Virus record (IMG/VR): IMGVR_UViG_3300039210_000047
Coordinates: 1-48,071 of that record
Strand: one strand, 5' to 3'
Origin: a virus
DNA length: 48,071 bases
Under the pieces are notes generated by a model that was not told the DNA's origin, did no database searches, and saw only the letters and a list, made by a program, of their open reading frames with translations. Position 1 is the stretch's first letter, and each line of letters begins with the position of its first letter. The translations under genes and the position numbers were made by a program. Below are positions 18,072-25,700 of the stretch, piece by piece.

Positions 18072-19001
18072 ATGCCAGCTTCGCGTAACTACTCCTCAAC
18101 CGCTGGCCTGATGCACCTTGTCGGCGGTATCACTGGCGCAGCCGCGTCTTTGATTGTGGACGCGACCACAGGTTTGCCGGCCACCCCGTTCACCCTCCTG
18201 TTGGACCCTGGTTTGGCGGCGGAGGAGATTGTTGAGGTGACCGCCGTTGGCGGCACCACGTTGACGGTCACACGGGGCGTGGATGGTACGTCAGCGCGGG
18301 CGCATTTGAATGGTGCCGAGGTGCGTCACGCTTATAGTGCGAGGGATTTTCAGGACTCCCGCAACCATGAGGCCGCGACTGCTGCGCATGGTGTGACGGG
18401 TGCGGTTGTTGGCACAACGAACACGCAGACGTTGACCAATAAGAGCATTGATGGCACAACGAACACGTTCACCAACGTGCCTAAGGTTGCGTTGCCTGCT
18501 GACGTGACGTACAACGCCACGGCGCAAACGCTGACTAACAAAACGATTGATGGTGCGTCCAACACGCTAACGAATGTGCCACTGACGGCACTGCCGCGCC
18601 TGCCAGTCCCGGTCAATAACGCCGCCGACCGTGACGCCCAGTTCCCTGTGCCCTACGACGGGTTGCAGGTGTACCGGTTGGACCTGCACGTCGCGGAGAG
18701 GTACGACGGCACCACCTGGCGCCCTATTGCCCCATATGCGACGTACACCACTCAAGTAACGACTGCCGCTGACGGCACCTTCGCTGTGACGTTCCCTGCG
18801 GGAAGGTTCAGTGTTACCCCATACGTCTTCGCCACCATCAACGGGATCACGATCTGTACCGCCATCGTGTCATCACCAACGACATCAGGATGTACCGGTA
18901 AAACGCTCTACTGGGCCGGTGGTACCACGTGGGCCGTGACCTCTGGGTTCCTAGTGCAAATCTTCGCTGTCCAAGGGACCGCGACGACTTCGGCAGGCTG
19001 A
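18072..19001 (+). CDS. Tail fibre-like protein with TLTNK repeats
   Basis: A 309-residue beta-rich protein. Residues 110-180 contain repeats of the form TQTLTNKSIDGTTNTFTNVP, a pattern typical of trimeric phage fibres. Earlier, residues 15-85 carry a beta-sandwich-like region with TGLPATPFTLLLDPG. The C-terminal domain (about 215-309) is Thr/Ala-rich and could bind receptor. AAGAAGGA precedes the ATG. Nucleotide repeats in this gene are a possible substrate for recombination with the preceding frameshifted gene. Confidence 0.7.
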   Translation: MPASRNYSSTAGLMHLVGGITGAAASLIVDATTGLPATPFTLLLDPGLAAEEIVEVTAVGGTTLTVTRGVDGTSARAHLNGAEVRHAYSARDFQDSRNHEAATAAHGVTGAVVGTTNTQTLTNKSIDGTTNTFTNVPKVALPADVTYNATAQTLTNKTIDGASNTLTNVPLTALPRLPVPVNNAADRDAQFPVPYDGLQVYRLDLHVAERYDGTTWRPIAPYATYTTQVTTAADGTFAVTFPAGRFSVTPYVFATINGITICTAIVSSPTTSGCTGKTLYWAGGTTWAVTSGFLVQIFAVQGTATTSAG

Positions 19002-19002
19002 C

Positions 19003-19092
19003 GTGACCCTCGCATGGCTGTCTGTGGACGCGCGCACGGGCGGCGTCCTCGCTGACCTCCCGGACCTCGACTGCCCCAAGGTGAGGTACTGA
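19003..19092 (+). CDS. 29-residue ORF resembling the N-terminus of a minor tail protein
   Basis: A GTG start two bases after the preceding stop gives MTLAWLSVDARTGGVLADLP, then nine further residues, and its TGA overlaps the ATG of the 833-residue tail gene. The SVDARTG-V-ADLPDL pattern is the typical beginning of a longer actinophage minor tail protein, so this looks like a truncated remnant or a tiny leader peptide that couples translation into the big gene. Function of the peptide itself is unknown. Confidence 0.45.
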   Translation: MTLAWLSVDARTGGVLADLPDLDCPKVRY

Positions 19093-21593
19093 TGACCTAC
19101 ACACCAACGGTTGTACCCGACATTACGGGCACCCTCCCCGGCGAAGTCGTGCCCCTGTACGACGTTGCAACGTCGTACACCCCCACAGGGGTCCGGTTCG
19201 ACGTGTCCATTGGCGGGGTGCCGTTCATGCTCACCGCAGCCAAAGACACCCCCTACATCCGCCAAACCGCCCCAATCCAGAAACCACAATTCGACGTGTC
19301 CGCTCAGGCCGGCGAACAAACGTTGGACCAGTACTGGATTCGGTCGCAGGCGTCCTGGCATCGCGGTGCAGGCGTCAAGTTTTATGAACCAGCCAGCTCA
19401 ACCTCGGCTAACCGGTTCTGGGAACCGGGCGCGGAGCTGATCACCGAAGACCGTTACGAGTCTTCGGCAGGGGTTGACGTGTGGACCCGCGACCAGGCAA
19501 CCCTCCTGAAACAAACCACCCTCACAGGCGCGTCAGCAGGGTTGGCTTTCGTCACCACCGGCAAACTCGCGGACGGCACCGACGTGGTGTTCACCAACGA
19601 AGCGGGCGTTGTGAAACGCCGCACCGCCGACGGGGTGTCCACGTCGTACACGGGCGGCACGACACTGCTCGTCCGCACGAACCTGTGCCCGAACCCGAAG
19701 CTGGGCGTGGATGCAACCGGGTGGACTGTCTCAACAGGTGGCACGGGCACGCGGGTCGTTCAGGGCGCAGGGTGGGCGTTCCAGATGGATGGGTCCACTA
19801 ACTCCTACCTATACACTCCTGCACCCGTTTCCGTGGGGCAGTTCTGGTCCGGTTCTATTGTCGTGTCTGGACCTGCCGGGCTAACCGTGACCGTCCGTCT
19901 CCATGATGGCGTCAAGTACATCACTCCGGACAATAACATCGTCCTAACCGGCACCCCACAGACCGTCGCCGTGACGAGTAGCAGCCTCGCCACCGGTGGA
20001 ACCTATCCGCGATTCGAGGTGCACCCCAACTCGCCCACCGGCAAACAGTGGTCCTCCGGGCAGATGCTGACCGCCACAAACGCACTACTTGAAGTGGTGG
20101 GCGGGATTGGGGCTCCCGCAGGCACCTACTTCGACGGGTCAACACCCGGTGCGGTCTGGACGGGCACCCCCAACGCGTCAACATCCACGCTGACGACCAC
20201 CGTCGCTGCGGCGCTCACCGCCGTCGCCGTGGCGGGGTCCAAGATTCTCGTCGGCCACGCCGCAGGTATCGACGTGGGGGACACCAACGGCTCCGCCATG
20301 GCAGCCCTGTGGACTATCGCCTCAGGTGCCACCGTCGTCCCGTACTGGGTTAAAGGCAGGATCATTGCGTCCATCGGACCATCCCTGTACTCCCTCACCC
20401 TGACCCCTGGTGGGGCCATCGCCTCCACCAACATCATCCACACCCATGCGGACCCCAACTGGGTTTGGTCGGCGGTCACGGACGGACCGGCTGCGATCTA
20501 CGCGGCAGGTTATTCCGGCGCGCAATCCACCATCTACAAGTTCACGTTGCAGGACGCCACCACCGGAACCCTGCCCACACTCGGTCAGGCGTATGAGATT
20601 GCGGTCATGCCCACCGGGGAACGGGTCATGGCGTTGCGCTCCTACCTTGGCGGGTACTTGGGTGTTGGCACGGACAAGGGCGTAAGGGTCGCCATGATGG
20701 ACACCAATGGCAACATCAACTACGGCCCGCTCGTGGTCGAAACCACGAACCCGGTGCGGGCGCTGGAAGGCAACGGGTCTTTCATCTACGCCGCAGTGCA
20801 GGAAGAAATCGACGGCCTCACAGGTGCCGTCCGCATCAACCTCGGGCAACCCCTCCCCCATGAAGACCTACGGTTTGCTTACGCCATGGACGCGCAAACC
20901 CACGATGTCGGTATGCCGTCCAGCATTGCGTTCTTTGGCACCACCGACCGTGTCGTTTTGGGCGTCACGTATGAGGGTGTGTACACGCAGTCCGCGACCC
21001 TGCTGGAAGCCACCGGGTACATCCTGTCCGGGCGCATCCGGTACAAGACTACGGAGAAGAAAGCGTTCCGCCTTGCCGACCTTCGGGCACGCATCCCGGC
21101 AGGGACGGTGTCCCTTGCCGCCATTGACGAGGGCGCAAGCGAAGTCAGGCTAATCACATTGAACGCCAACGGCACAGACGGAACCTCCATTGGGTTGACG
21201 CAACCGGCAGGCAACCACGAATACTTGTCGTTCCGAACCACGTTGACTTGCTCCGGTGACGGGCTGACCGGACCCACATTGCAGTCGCTGCAAATCAAAG
21301 CCCTGCCCGCACCGAAACGGCAGAGGCTCATCCAGTACCCGCTGAACTGCGGGGACAGGGAGACGGACGCCGCTGGCGTGAAGTGCGGGTACAAGGGTTG
21401 GGCGTGGGAGCGCATCCAAGCCATGGAGTTGGCGGAGGAAGCCAGCGTGGTGCTGCACTGCCAAGACTTCACTAACGGTGAAACCTTCTTCGCCACCATT
21501 GAACAGTCAGAGTTTGCCCGCGTCTCCCCTCGCGCTGCCGATGCGTCAGGGAACTTCGCTGGCACCCTCAAAGTGACTCTGCGGAAACTCTGA
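19092..21593 (+). CDS. Large minor tail / receptor-binding protein
   Basis: An 833-residue protein. Residues 1-115 look like a tail-attachment domain; about 195-360 form a carbohydrate-binding-like beta domain starting at LCPNPKLGVDATGWT, a usual opening of CBM-like modules in phage tail proteins. Residues 370-640 are composed of short beta repeats suggestive of a propeller, and the C-terminal 150 residues contain four Cys (NCGDRETDAAGVKCGYKG and a later pair region) and resemble a tail-tip domain. It would contact the host surface. Its stop overlaps the start of the peptidoglycan-binding gene. The division into domains is my reading of composition only. Confidence 0.65.
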   Translation: MTYTPTVVPDITGTLPGEVVPLYDVATSYTPTGVRFDVSIGGVPFMLTAAKDTPYIRQTAPIQKPQFDVSAQAGEQTLDQYWIRSQASWHRGAGVKFYEPASSTSANRFWEPGAELITEDRYESSAGVDVWTRDQATLLKQTTLTGASAGLAFVTTGKLADGTDVVFTNEAGVVKRRTADGVSTSYTGGTTLLVRTNLCPNPKLGVDATGWTVSTGGTGTRVVQGAGWAFQMDGSTNSYLYTPAPVSVGQFWSGSIVVSGPAGLTVTVRLHDGVKYITPDNNIVLTGTPQTVAVTSSSLATGGTYPRFEVHPNSPTGKQWSSGQMLTATNALLEVVGGIGAPAGTYFDGSTPGAVWTGTPNASTSTLTTTVAAALTAVAVAGSKILVGHAAGIDVGDTNGSAMAALWTIASGATVVPYWVKGRIIASIGPSLYSLTLTPGGAIASTNIIHTHADPNWVWSAVTDGPAAIYAAGYSGAQSTIYKFTLQDATTGTLPTLGQAYEIAVMPTGERVMALRSYLGGYLGVGTDKGVRVAMMDTNGNINYGPLVVETTNPVRALEGNGSFIYAAVQEEIDGLTGAVRINLGQPLPHEDLRFAYAMDAQTHDVGMPSSIAFFGTTDRVVLGVTYEGVYTQSATLLEATGYILSGRIRYKTTEKKAFRLADLRARIPAGTVSLAAIDEGASEVRLITLNANGTDGTSIGLTQPAGNHEYLSFRTTLTCSGDGLTGPTLQSLQIKALPAPKRQRLIQYPLNCGDRETDAAGVKCGYKGWAWERIQAMELAEEASVVLHCQDFTNGETFFATIEQSEFARVSPRAADASGNFAGTLKVTLRKL

Positions 21594-22030
21594 TGGCGTC
21601 CTGGTTCTCCCGCATACTCACCGTGGGCTGCGTCGGAGCTGACGTTGAACTGGTGCAGCGCAAGTTGCGAGCCAGCACACTGTCCGGGGTGTACGACGCC
21701 GAAACGGCGTCTCGCGTGCGCGGCGTGCAGTTCGCTGACAAGTTGCTGGTCACGGGGATGGTGGACGCAACCACCGCCAATGCTATTGGCGAATCCATCC
21801 GGTTCGGCTTCACCCCCGACTGGTTCCACCGGGACCTTGCTGTGGGCGACAACGGTGACGACGTTGCACGACTTTGCACCCTGATCGGATGCGCGGGGGT
21901 CAGGTTTGACACCGTCGTTGAGGCTGCCGTGCGCAGGTTCCAATCATCGCACCACCTGCCCCTCACCGGGCAGGTGCACGAAAAGGACGCCGTGATGCTT
22001 GGCGACGACGCACCATGGAAGGTTGCGTAG
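21593..22030 (+). CDS. Protein with two peptidoglycan-binding (PG_binding_1-like) repeats
   Basis: A 145-residue protein formed by two similar halves. The first has VGADVELVQRKLRA...GVYDAETASRVRGVQ and the second NGDDVARLCTLIGC...DTVVEAAVRRFQ, each ending in a GxV-x-E/D-type helix. That is the hallmark of the PG_binding_1 three-helix domain. It lacks any catalytic domain, so it probably anchors the tail tip to cell wall or acts as an accessory to the amidase. It is the last gene of the late operon. Confidence 0.75.
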   Translation: MASWFSRILTVGCVGADVELVQRKLRASTLSGVYDAETASRVRGVQFADKLLVTGMVDATTANAIGESIRFGFTPDWFHRDLAVGDNGDDVARLCTLIGCAGVRFDTVVEAAVRRFQSSHHLPLTGQVHEKDAVMLGDDAPWKVA

Positions 22031-22051
22031 CAACACGTAAGACACACACAA

Positions 22052-22085
22052 AGGCCCCACCCGTAGCAGCACACGGGTGGGGCCT
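22052..22085. terminator. Bidirectional hairpin terminator between late and lysogeny genes
   Basis: Perfect 13-bp stem AGGCCCCACCCGT / ACGGGTGGGGCCT with an 8-base loop. It lies between the end of the rightward virion operon (22030) and the end of the leftward integrase operon (22106), so it can stop both. Confidence 0.85.
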
Positions 22086-22105
22086 ATTCGTGCGTTCAGG
22101 GACGG

Positions 22106-22405
22106 TCAGAGACAAGAGACTCCCGTAGGGGGCACCACGGGCCTGCGGCGGGCCTTCGGCGCACGAGCCACCTTCACAGCGTCAAGTTCCTCCATACTCA
22201 ACACCTTAGACGTTCTTGCAGGAGGCTGCGCAACAGTGCCCGCCCCCAGGTGACCCAACAGTTCACGCACCGGACCACCATGCTCCTCACACAAGGCGAA
22301 CGTGCGCAACCTGCCCGCACCGAACGCGACACGCACCCTGGTCACGGGTTCCCCCACACGCCGGCACACATCGCACACCTCGATACGTTTCGTGATAACA
22401 GCCAT
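22106..22405 (-). CDS. Small Cys-pair protein cotranscribed with integrase
   Basis: A 99-residue protein beginning three bases after the integrase stop. The N-terminal half holds EVCDVCRRVGEP and a later LCEEHG, a CxxC...CxxH set that could bind zinc. The C-terminal half is basic and Pro/Ala-rich with ARAPKARRRP. Similar short zinc-binding proteins occur in actinobacteria and their phages. A directionality factor or nucleoid-type protein is possible from context, but this is inference. Confidence 0.65.
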   Translation of the reverse strand: MAVITKRIEVCDVCRRVGEPVTRVRVAFGAGRLRTFALCEEHGGPVRELLGHLGAGTVAQPPARTSKVLSMEELDAVKVARAPKARRRPVVPPTGVSCL

Positions 22406-22408
22406 GCC

Positions 22409-23479
22409 TCATGCTCCTCTGATCGTGGTGATGTTCTCTGACGTTTCAATGATACTAGCAGGGGTTTGGAACATGCGCCGACCTTTCAACAGGTCGTTGC
22501 GTTTCTTCACGTCCACATCCAACCCCAAGTACCGTTCGGTCATCACCGTCGTCTTGTGATGCAACATGGCAGCCACATACCGCAGGACCCCGTCATACGA
22601 ACCCTCATCAACCATTTGATCAAACAAGGCACGCGCACCAGACCGGCGCAACGTGTGCACCCCCTCCATTGTTGACTTCCCGTCCTCACCCCGCAGGTCA
22701 ACACCAAACGCGGCGAGAGGTTTCTGCACGTACCTGTGCGCACGCTGCAACTGGTGATCCGGCACACAGTTGTGGTGCGGCCTGAACACCATGAACCCGC
22801 CCCCCGGACCGGACCCGTCATTACCCAACGGGCGGCGCCGCCGCTGCGGCACCAAGAAAAAGTCCGGCTCCAACGGTGCCTGAATGTCCTGCCCATACCA
22901 AACCAGCCACCTGCGCAGCTCCGTGTCCAGTTCCTGGCAGATGGGCATGGTGTCCACAAGTTGACTTTTCATGACGTGAACCAGAATCTCCTGCCGGTCA
23001 AGGTCAACATCCTTGACCCGCAGCGCTGTGATCTCCGACGACCTGATGAACAGGAACAAACCCAACGCGACAACGATCCGCTCCAACGGGGTGGAGCAAA
23101 CGTCAAGGAACGCTGCGAAGTCTTTGGGGTCAATCCTGGTGCGCGGCTCCAACATGACCTTAATAGCCCTCGTGTTCGCTGTCGGGTCGGCACCACCACC
23201 AAGGTAACGCCGGGACCGGCACCATTTGGTGAACGCGGACAGGCAGGACAGGTGGCTGTTGACAGTGTTGGGTTTGTACCCGCGACCCATCACCCAGGCT
23301 TGGAACAGTTCACCGTGGCGTGCGTCAAGGTGTTTGACTTGCAGGTTTCCGACTTCGCGCAAAAAGTAGGAGAGGGAGCGGGCGTTGACGGTGAGCGTGT
23401 TCGGGCGGAAGCCCGCCGTTTTGCGGTAGGCCAAAAACTCGGTGATGGCGTCACTCAGGGTGAGCGGCAAACCCGCCAT
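22409..23479 (-). CDS. int: Tyrosine integrase (site-specific recombinase)
   Basis: A 356-residue recombinase that would integrate and excise the phage at attP/attB. The N-terminal SAM-like core-binding domain occupies residues 1-90; the catalytic domain shows Arg146 in FIRSSEITALR, the HxxR motif HTLRRSG (His275, Arg278), LHHKTT (His307/308) and the nucleophile Tyr317 in TERYLG. All key residues are present, so it should be active. It is transcribed leftward from a promoter at 23521-23549, away from the divergent HTH gene, with attP just upstream. The start ATG is preceded by GGAGGAGG. Confidence 0.95.
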   Translation of the reverse strand: MAGLPLTLSDAITEFLAYRKTAGFRPNTLTVNARSLSYFLREVGNLQVKHLDARHGELFQAWVMGRGYKPNTVNSHLSCLSAFTKWCRSRRYLGGGADPTANTRAIKVMLEPRTRIDPKDFAAFLDVCSTPLERIVVALGLFLFIRSSEITALRVKDVDLDRQEILVHVMKSQLVDTMPICQELDTELRRWLVWYGQDIQAPLEPDFFLVPQRRRRPLGNDGSGPGGGFMVFRPHHNCVPDHQLQRAHRYVQKPLAAFGVDLRGEDGKSTMEGVHTLRRSGARALFDQMVDEGSYDGVLRYVAAMLHHKTTVMTERYLGLDVDVKKRNDLLKGRRMFQTPASIIETSENITTIRGA

Positions 23480-23520
23480 GATTCCTCCTCCGTTGTGTCC
23501 TTATGGTGTGTGCAGGTCAC

Positions 23521-23549
23521 ACTGTACCACACCCCATAGTGTGTGCCAA
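23521..23549 (-). promoter_or_regulatory. Integrase promoter
   Basis: On the - strand TTGGCA (23549-23544), a 17-bp spacer and TACAGT (23526-23521) form a near-consensus vegetative promoter 42 bases upstream of the integrase ATG. The -10 overlaps a TGTACC half-site like the arms of the palindrome at 23671-23686. Confidence 0.7.
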
Positions 23550-23601
23550 AACACAGCAACACACACATGAGACGATATCATTCCACAGTGCTGACCTGCG
23601 G

Positions 23602-23630
23602 TTATGCGGGTTCTAATCCTACACCCGCAT
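23602..23630. other. Candidate attP core resembling the 3' end of a tRNA-Gly gene
   Basis: TTATGCGGGTTCTAATCC followed by TACACCCGC has the layout of a tRNA T-arm plus acceptor 3' strand; it closely resembles bacterial tRNA-Gly ends (ATGCGGGTTCGATTCC...CACCCGC). No complete tRNA is present. It sits 120 bases upstream of the integrase start, the usual attP position, so integration into a host tRNA-Gly is likely. Exact core limits cannot be seen here. Confidence 0.55.
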
Positions 23631-23670
23631 AATAGTTGTGTGCCAGTGTGTGCTTATGATAGCCTTCACA

Positions 23671-23686
23671 TGTACCAACAGGTACA
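23671..23686. promoter_or_regulatory. Palindromic operator candidate
   Basis: TGTACC-AACA-GGTACA is a perfect 6-bp inverted repeat between a TATGAT element (23654-23659) and the HTH gene start at 23720. The half-site recurs in the integrase promoter, so autoregulation plus integrase control by the HTH protein is plausible. Confidence 0.5.
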
Positions 23687-23719
23687 CACGCTTTACCAAC
23701 CGTTGACCAGGGAGAGAAG

Positions 23720-24175
23720 ATGACACAGCAGAAACTAGACGACTCGGAGGTGGAGCAACTGCTTCGCTCCGGGTGGTCACAAATGGACGTGGTGAAATGG
23801 TACCGCGAAAAAGGTGTTGACGTAACACAATCCGCCATTTCGCAAGCCATCAGCACCGGCCGCATCAAAGCCGACACAGACCGTGCCACAGGCGGAATCC
23901 CGTGGCACCTCAAACCGGAACACCGCCACCGTCACGCGGCACGCATGCTCCGCACCCAGGCACGACTGGACGCCGGCCTCGAGGTCGGCCCGTCCCTGCT
24001 GCCGCAAATCACACAATGGCGGGCGGGCATGGAGCTGGAAGACGCCGTCATCCACTATGACCCTGACACGGAGGAAGGCTTCTGGCGGGTGCCCCGCCGT
24101 GGCGGGGTTGACGCCTGGTGGGTTCGTGACCCGACCATTGACGACGACGGTTTGCCGGTGCACACAACCCGGTGA
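23720..24175 (+). CDS. Helix-turn-helix DNA-binding protein, possible immunity repressor
   Basis: A 151-residue protein divergent from the integrase. Residues 11-50 contain a helix-turn-helix: LLRSGWSQMDVVKWYREKG, then VTQSAISQAISTGRI as recognition part. The rest is a mixed domain with many His/Arg and a Trp-rich C-terminus of unknown type. Position, size and the operator-like palindrome in its leader make it the best candidate for the lysogenic repressor, though an excision/cro-type regulator is the alternative. It is followed by a strong terminator. GGGAGAGAAG precedes the ATG. Confidence 0.7.
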   Translation: MTQQKLDDSEVEQLLRSGWSQMDVVKWYREKGVDVTQSAISQAISTGRIKADTDRATGGIPWHLKPEHRHRHAARMLRTQARLDAGLEVGPSLLPQITQWRAGMELEDAVIHYDPDTEEGFWRVPRRGGVDAWWVRDPTIDDDGLPVHTTR

Positions 24176-24187
24176 CCCACACATAGC

Positions 24188-24222
24188 AGGACCCCCCGGC
24201 ACACAACCGGGGGGTCCTTTTT
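24188..24222 (+). terminator. Rho-independent terminator
   Basis: A 12-bp stem AGGACCCCCCGG / CCGGGGGGTCCT (24188-24199 and 24207-24218) with loop CACACAA and a TTTTT run. It ends the HTH transcript. Confidence 0.9.
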
Positions 24223-24285
24223 GCGTCTGTGGCTTCTCACAGAACAGGCCCAAACGCATTGCAGCACAAGCGCTTTCGCTTCAAG

Positions 24286-24309
24286 CAGCAGCCCCTTAAA
24301 GGGCTGCTG
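24286..24309. repeat. Hairpin related to the one at 43827-43850
   Basis: CAGCAGCCC (24286-24294) pairs with GGGCTGCTG (24301-24309) over a CTTAAA loop. Read on the - strand it is nearly the same as the hairpin at 43827-43850 on the + strand (AGCARCCCTTTWAAG pattern). Flanking AAGCGCTT is also shared. No T-run follows, so it is unlikely to be a plain terminator. Confidence 0.7.
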
Positions 24310-24461
24310 TACTGCTATGCAGTTGAACTACGCTTCTCAGTGTAACGACGTGCTGCTGTCGAGACAAGCATCGGTCATCGGGTCGTGCCCAAGTCACCGT
24401 TCGGTCACCGCCAAAGAGGACCACCCCCGCCCCGCCGACACGCCCGCAACACAGGGGGCGC

Positions 24462-24490
24462 TTGTCTTGACAGCACCATGTGGTTATAGT
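24462..24490 (+). promoter_or_regulatory. Early promoter of the replication operon
   Basis: TTGTCT (24462-24467), 17-bp spacer, TATAGT (24485-24490), followed by GTGTGT. The surrounding 37 bases are almost the same as those of the promoter at 31964-31992, including a GACAGYACCATG spacer, which argues for a phage-specific promoter class. Confidence 0.75.
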
Positions 24491-24622
24491 GTGTGTACGC
24501 GGTCACCCCGCAGGCAAACAGTAAAGACTTGGCAAGGTTTGGTCGTTCCCCCACAGGGGGGAGCACGCGGGCGTACTTTCATGGCGCACAGCACACCACG
24601 ACGGCAACGACAAGGGGCAGTA

Positions 24623-24946
24623 ATGCAGTCCACCCAGCACGACATTGGTACGACGGGAACCGTCCACGAAATACCGGACACGGAAGGGGGCACCCGGTGG
24701 GTGGGCGCGGTCGGGCACCCGGTGGGCGAAACCCCGGAGCTGCTGGGGTTGAGGTGGGACGCGTTCGCCAAGAAGATGTTCCGGTTCGGGTTGGAACCGG
24801 CCGGTGACGAGCCGGCGTTCACAACCAGGGTTGGTGGCACGCACACGGACCTGTACTTGTTGCAGGAGGTTTCGTCGTTTTTCAGCCTGGGTTGGGTGGT
24901 TGCGTTGGTGTTGTGTGCGGACTGGTTTGGGAGGGTGACCTCGTGA
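24623..24946 (+). CDS. First gene of early operon, hypothetical
   Basis: A 107-residue protein, ATG at 24623 after AAGGGGCAG. It is acidic at the N-terminus, has a Gly/Trp/Arg-rich middle (GGTRWVGAVGHPVGE) and a hydrophobic C-terminal stretch (SFFSLGWVVALVLCADWFG) that could be one membrane helix. I recognise no family. As the first gene after the early promoter it may act in host takeover. The following GTG start overlaps its stop. Confidence 0.6.
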   Translation: MQSTQHDIGTTGTVHEIPDTEGGTRWVGAVGHPVGETPELLGLRWDAFAKKMFRFGLEPAGDEPAFTTRVGGTHTDLYLLQEVSSFFSLGWVVALVLCADWFGRVTS

Positions 24947-25425
24947 GCGCGCTGGAGCCGGGCCTGTACCGGGCGACCGTGCGCGGCCAGAAGGACGTGA
25001 CTGTGTTCATGGACAGCCTGACCGCCTATTGGCTGCGTCAGGGGCTCATGTGCGCCACTCCCCTTGATTTCATCACCGACGCCCGCCCGCTCATCGTCCT
25101 CGACCTCGACAGCGCTGAGCGTGAGTACATCGGGGATTTGCGGTATGTGGCAGACAGACTCCCCGAACACAACGTGCACCGTGCGCTCGTGCACGAACTC
25201 GCTGACCAGATTGAGGCGCAGACCAAACCCGCACGCATCCTCGAGCCGGGATGGGACGGCAAGGTCCTCGCACACACCGTGACCAACCCAACCCGCCGTG
25301 AGTTCGTCCGCTATGGCGGGCGTCCGAGCAAGGATCGGTTCAACTGGAGCGACGGACAGGGTTTCGGCAGCACCTCATGGGATGTCCTCATCGACCCGAT
25401 CCTCATCCGTGAAGGGGTCAACTAA
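24943..25425 (+). CDS. Hypothetical early protein
   Basis: A 160-residue protein from GTG 24943, overlapping the previous stop and preceded by GGGAGG. It is a mixed alpha/beta soluble protein with no motif that I can assign; the C-terminal half ends in SWDVLIDPILIREGVN. The stop TAA is part of the repeated junction ACTAATAGTGAGTG. Confidence 0.65.
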   Translation: MSALEPGLYRATVRGQKDVTVFMDSLTAYWLRQGLMCATPLDFITDARPLIVLDLDSAEREYIGDLRYVADRLPEHNVHRALVHELADQIEAQTKPARILEPGWDGKVLAHTVTNPTRREFVRYGGRPSKDRFNWSDGQGFGSTSWDVLIDPILIREGVN

Positions 25426-25434
25426 TAGTGAGTG
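25421..25434 (+). repeat. Junction repeat ACTAATAGTGAGTG, copy 1
   Basis: Supplies the TAA stop of the upstream gene and the GTG start of the downstream gene. Identical copies are at 25686-25699, 26527-26540 and 30655-30668. Confidence 0.9.
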
Positions 25435-25700
25435 AAGTCGTTGAACAAGGTATCGAGCACATCGTCGGCTCGAAGCGTCACGCGACCGATCACATCACAC
25501 GCGCAGTCTCCGCCGAGGAGACGGTCTACATCCTGCACAGTCAGGAGTGCGAGGCCAGCGTCCCGGACCTGCGCATGTGCCCGTTCTCAATCGCCATGGA
25601 CCGGGGCATCGAGCCGGACGAGTGGATCATGGACATGCCGCTGCGGGCTGCAATCGTTGGCGGGAGACTCGTTGGAGAGGGCGTGACTAATAGTGAGTGA
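25428..25700 (+). CDS. Hypothetical early protein
   Basis: A 90-residue acidic protein starting at the GTG of the junction repeat. It has two Cys (ECEASVPDLRMC) but no clear metal site. Its last residues VTNSE are encoded by the next copy of the junction repeat and overlap the start of the nuclease gene by eight bases. Function unknown. Confidence 0.65.
   Translation: MSEVVEQGIEHIVGSKRHATDHITRAVSAEETVYILHSQECEASVPDLRMCPFSIAMDRGIEPDEWIMDMPLRAAIVGGRLVGEGVTNSE
25686..25699 (+). repeat. Junction repeat ACTAATAGTGAGTG, copy 2
   Basis: Identical to copy 1, and the 20-base context GCGTGACTAATAGTGAGTGA is shared with copy 3. Here the upstream gene reads through it in a different frame, ending TNSE. 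Confidence 0.9.

Larger units (their letters stand above)
24223..24622. other. 400-base region without a gene: hairpin and early promoter
   Basis: No supported coding sequence. It holds the hairpin at 24286-24309, a smaller ACTGC-TAT-GCAGT hairpin just after it (24311-24323), and the promoter at 24462-24490. The untranslated leader from the promoter to the first gene is about 125 bases, long enough for regulatory RNA structure. Confidence 0.6.

Noticed and set aside
18410-18580. Tandem repeats that could be a CRISPR-like array
   Set aside because: They are in-frame TLTNK repeats in a tail fibre gene with no regular spacers.
22736-23539. 267-residue + strand frame opposite the integrase
   Set aside because: It mirrors the integrase gene, which has a full catalytic residue set; no ribosome-binding site.
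23538-23549. CATAGTGTGTG on the + strand as an HTH gene promoter
   Set aside because: It overlaps the integrase -35/spacer on the other strand and has no -35 of its own; the TATGAT at 23654 is a better guess but also lacks a clear -35.
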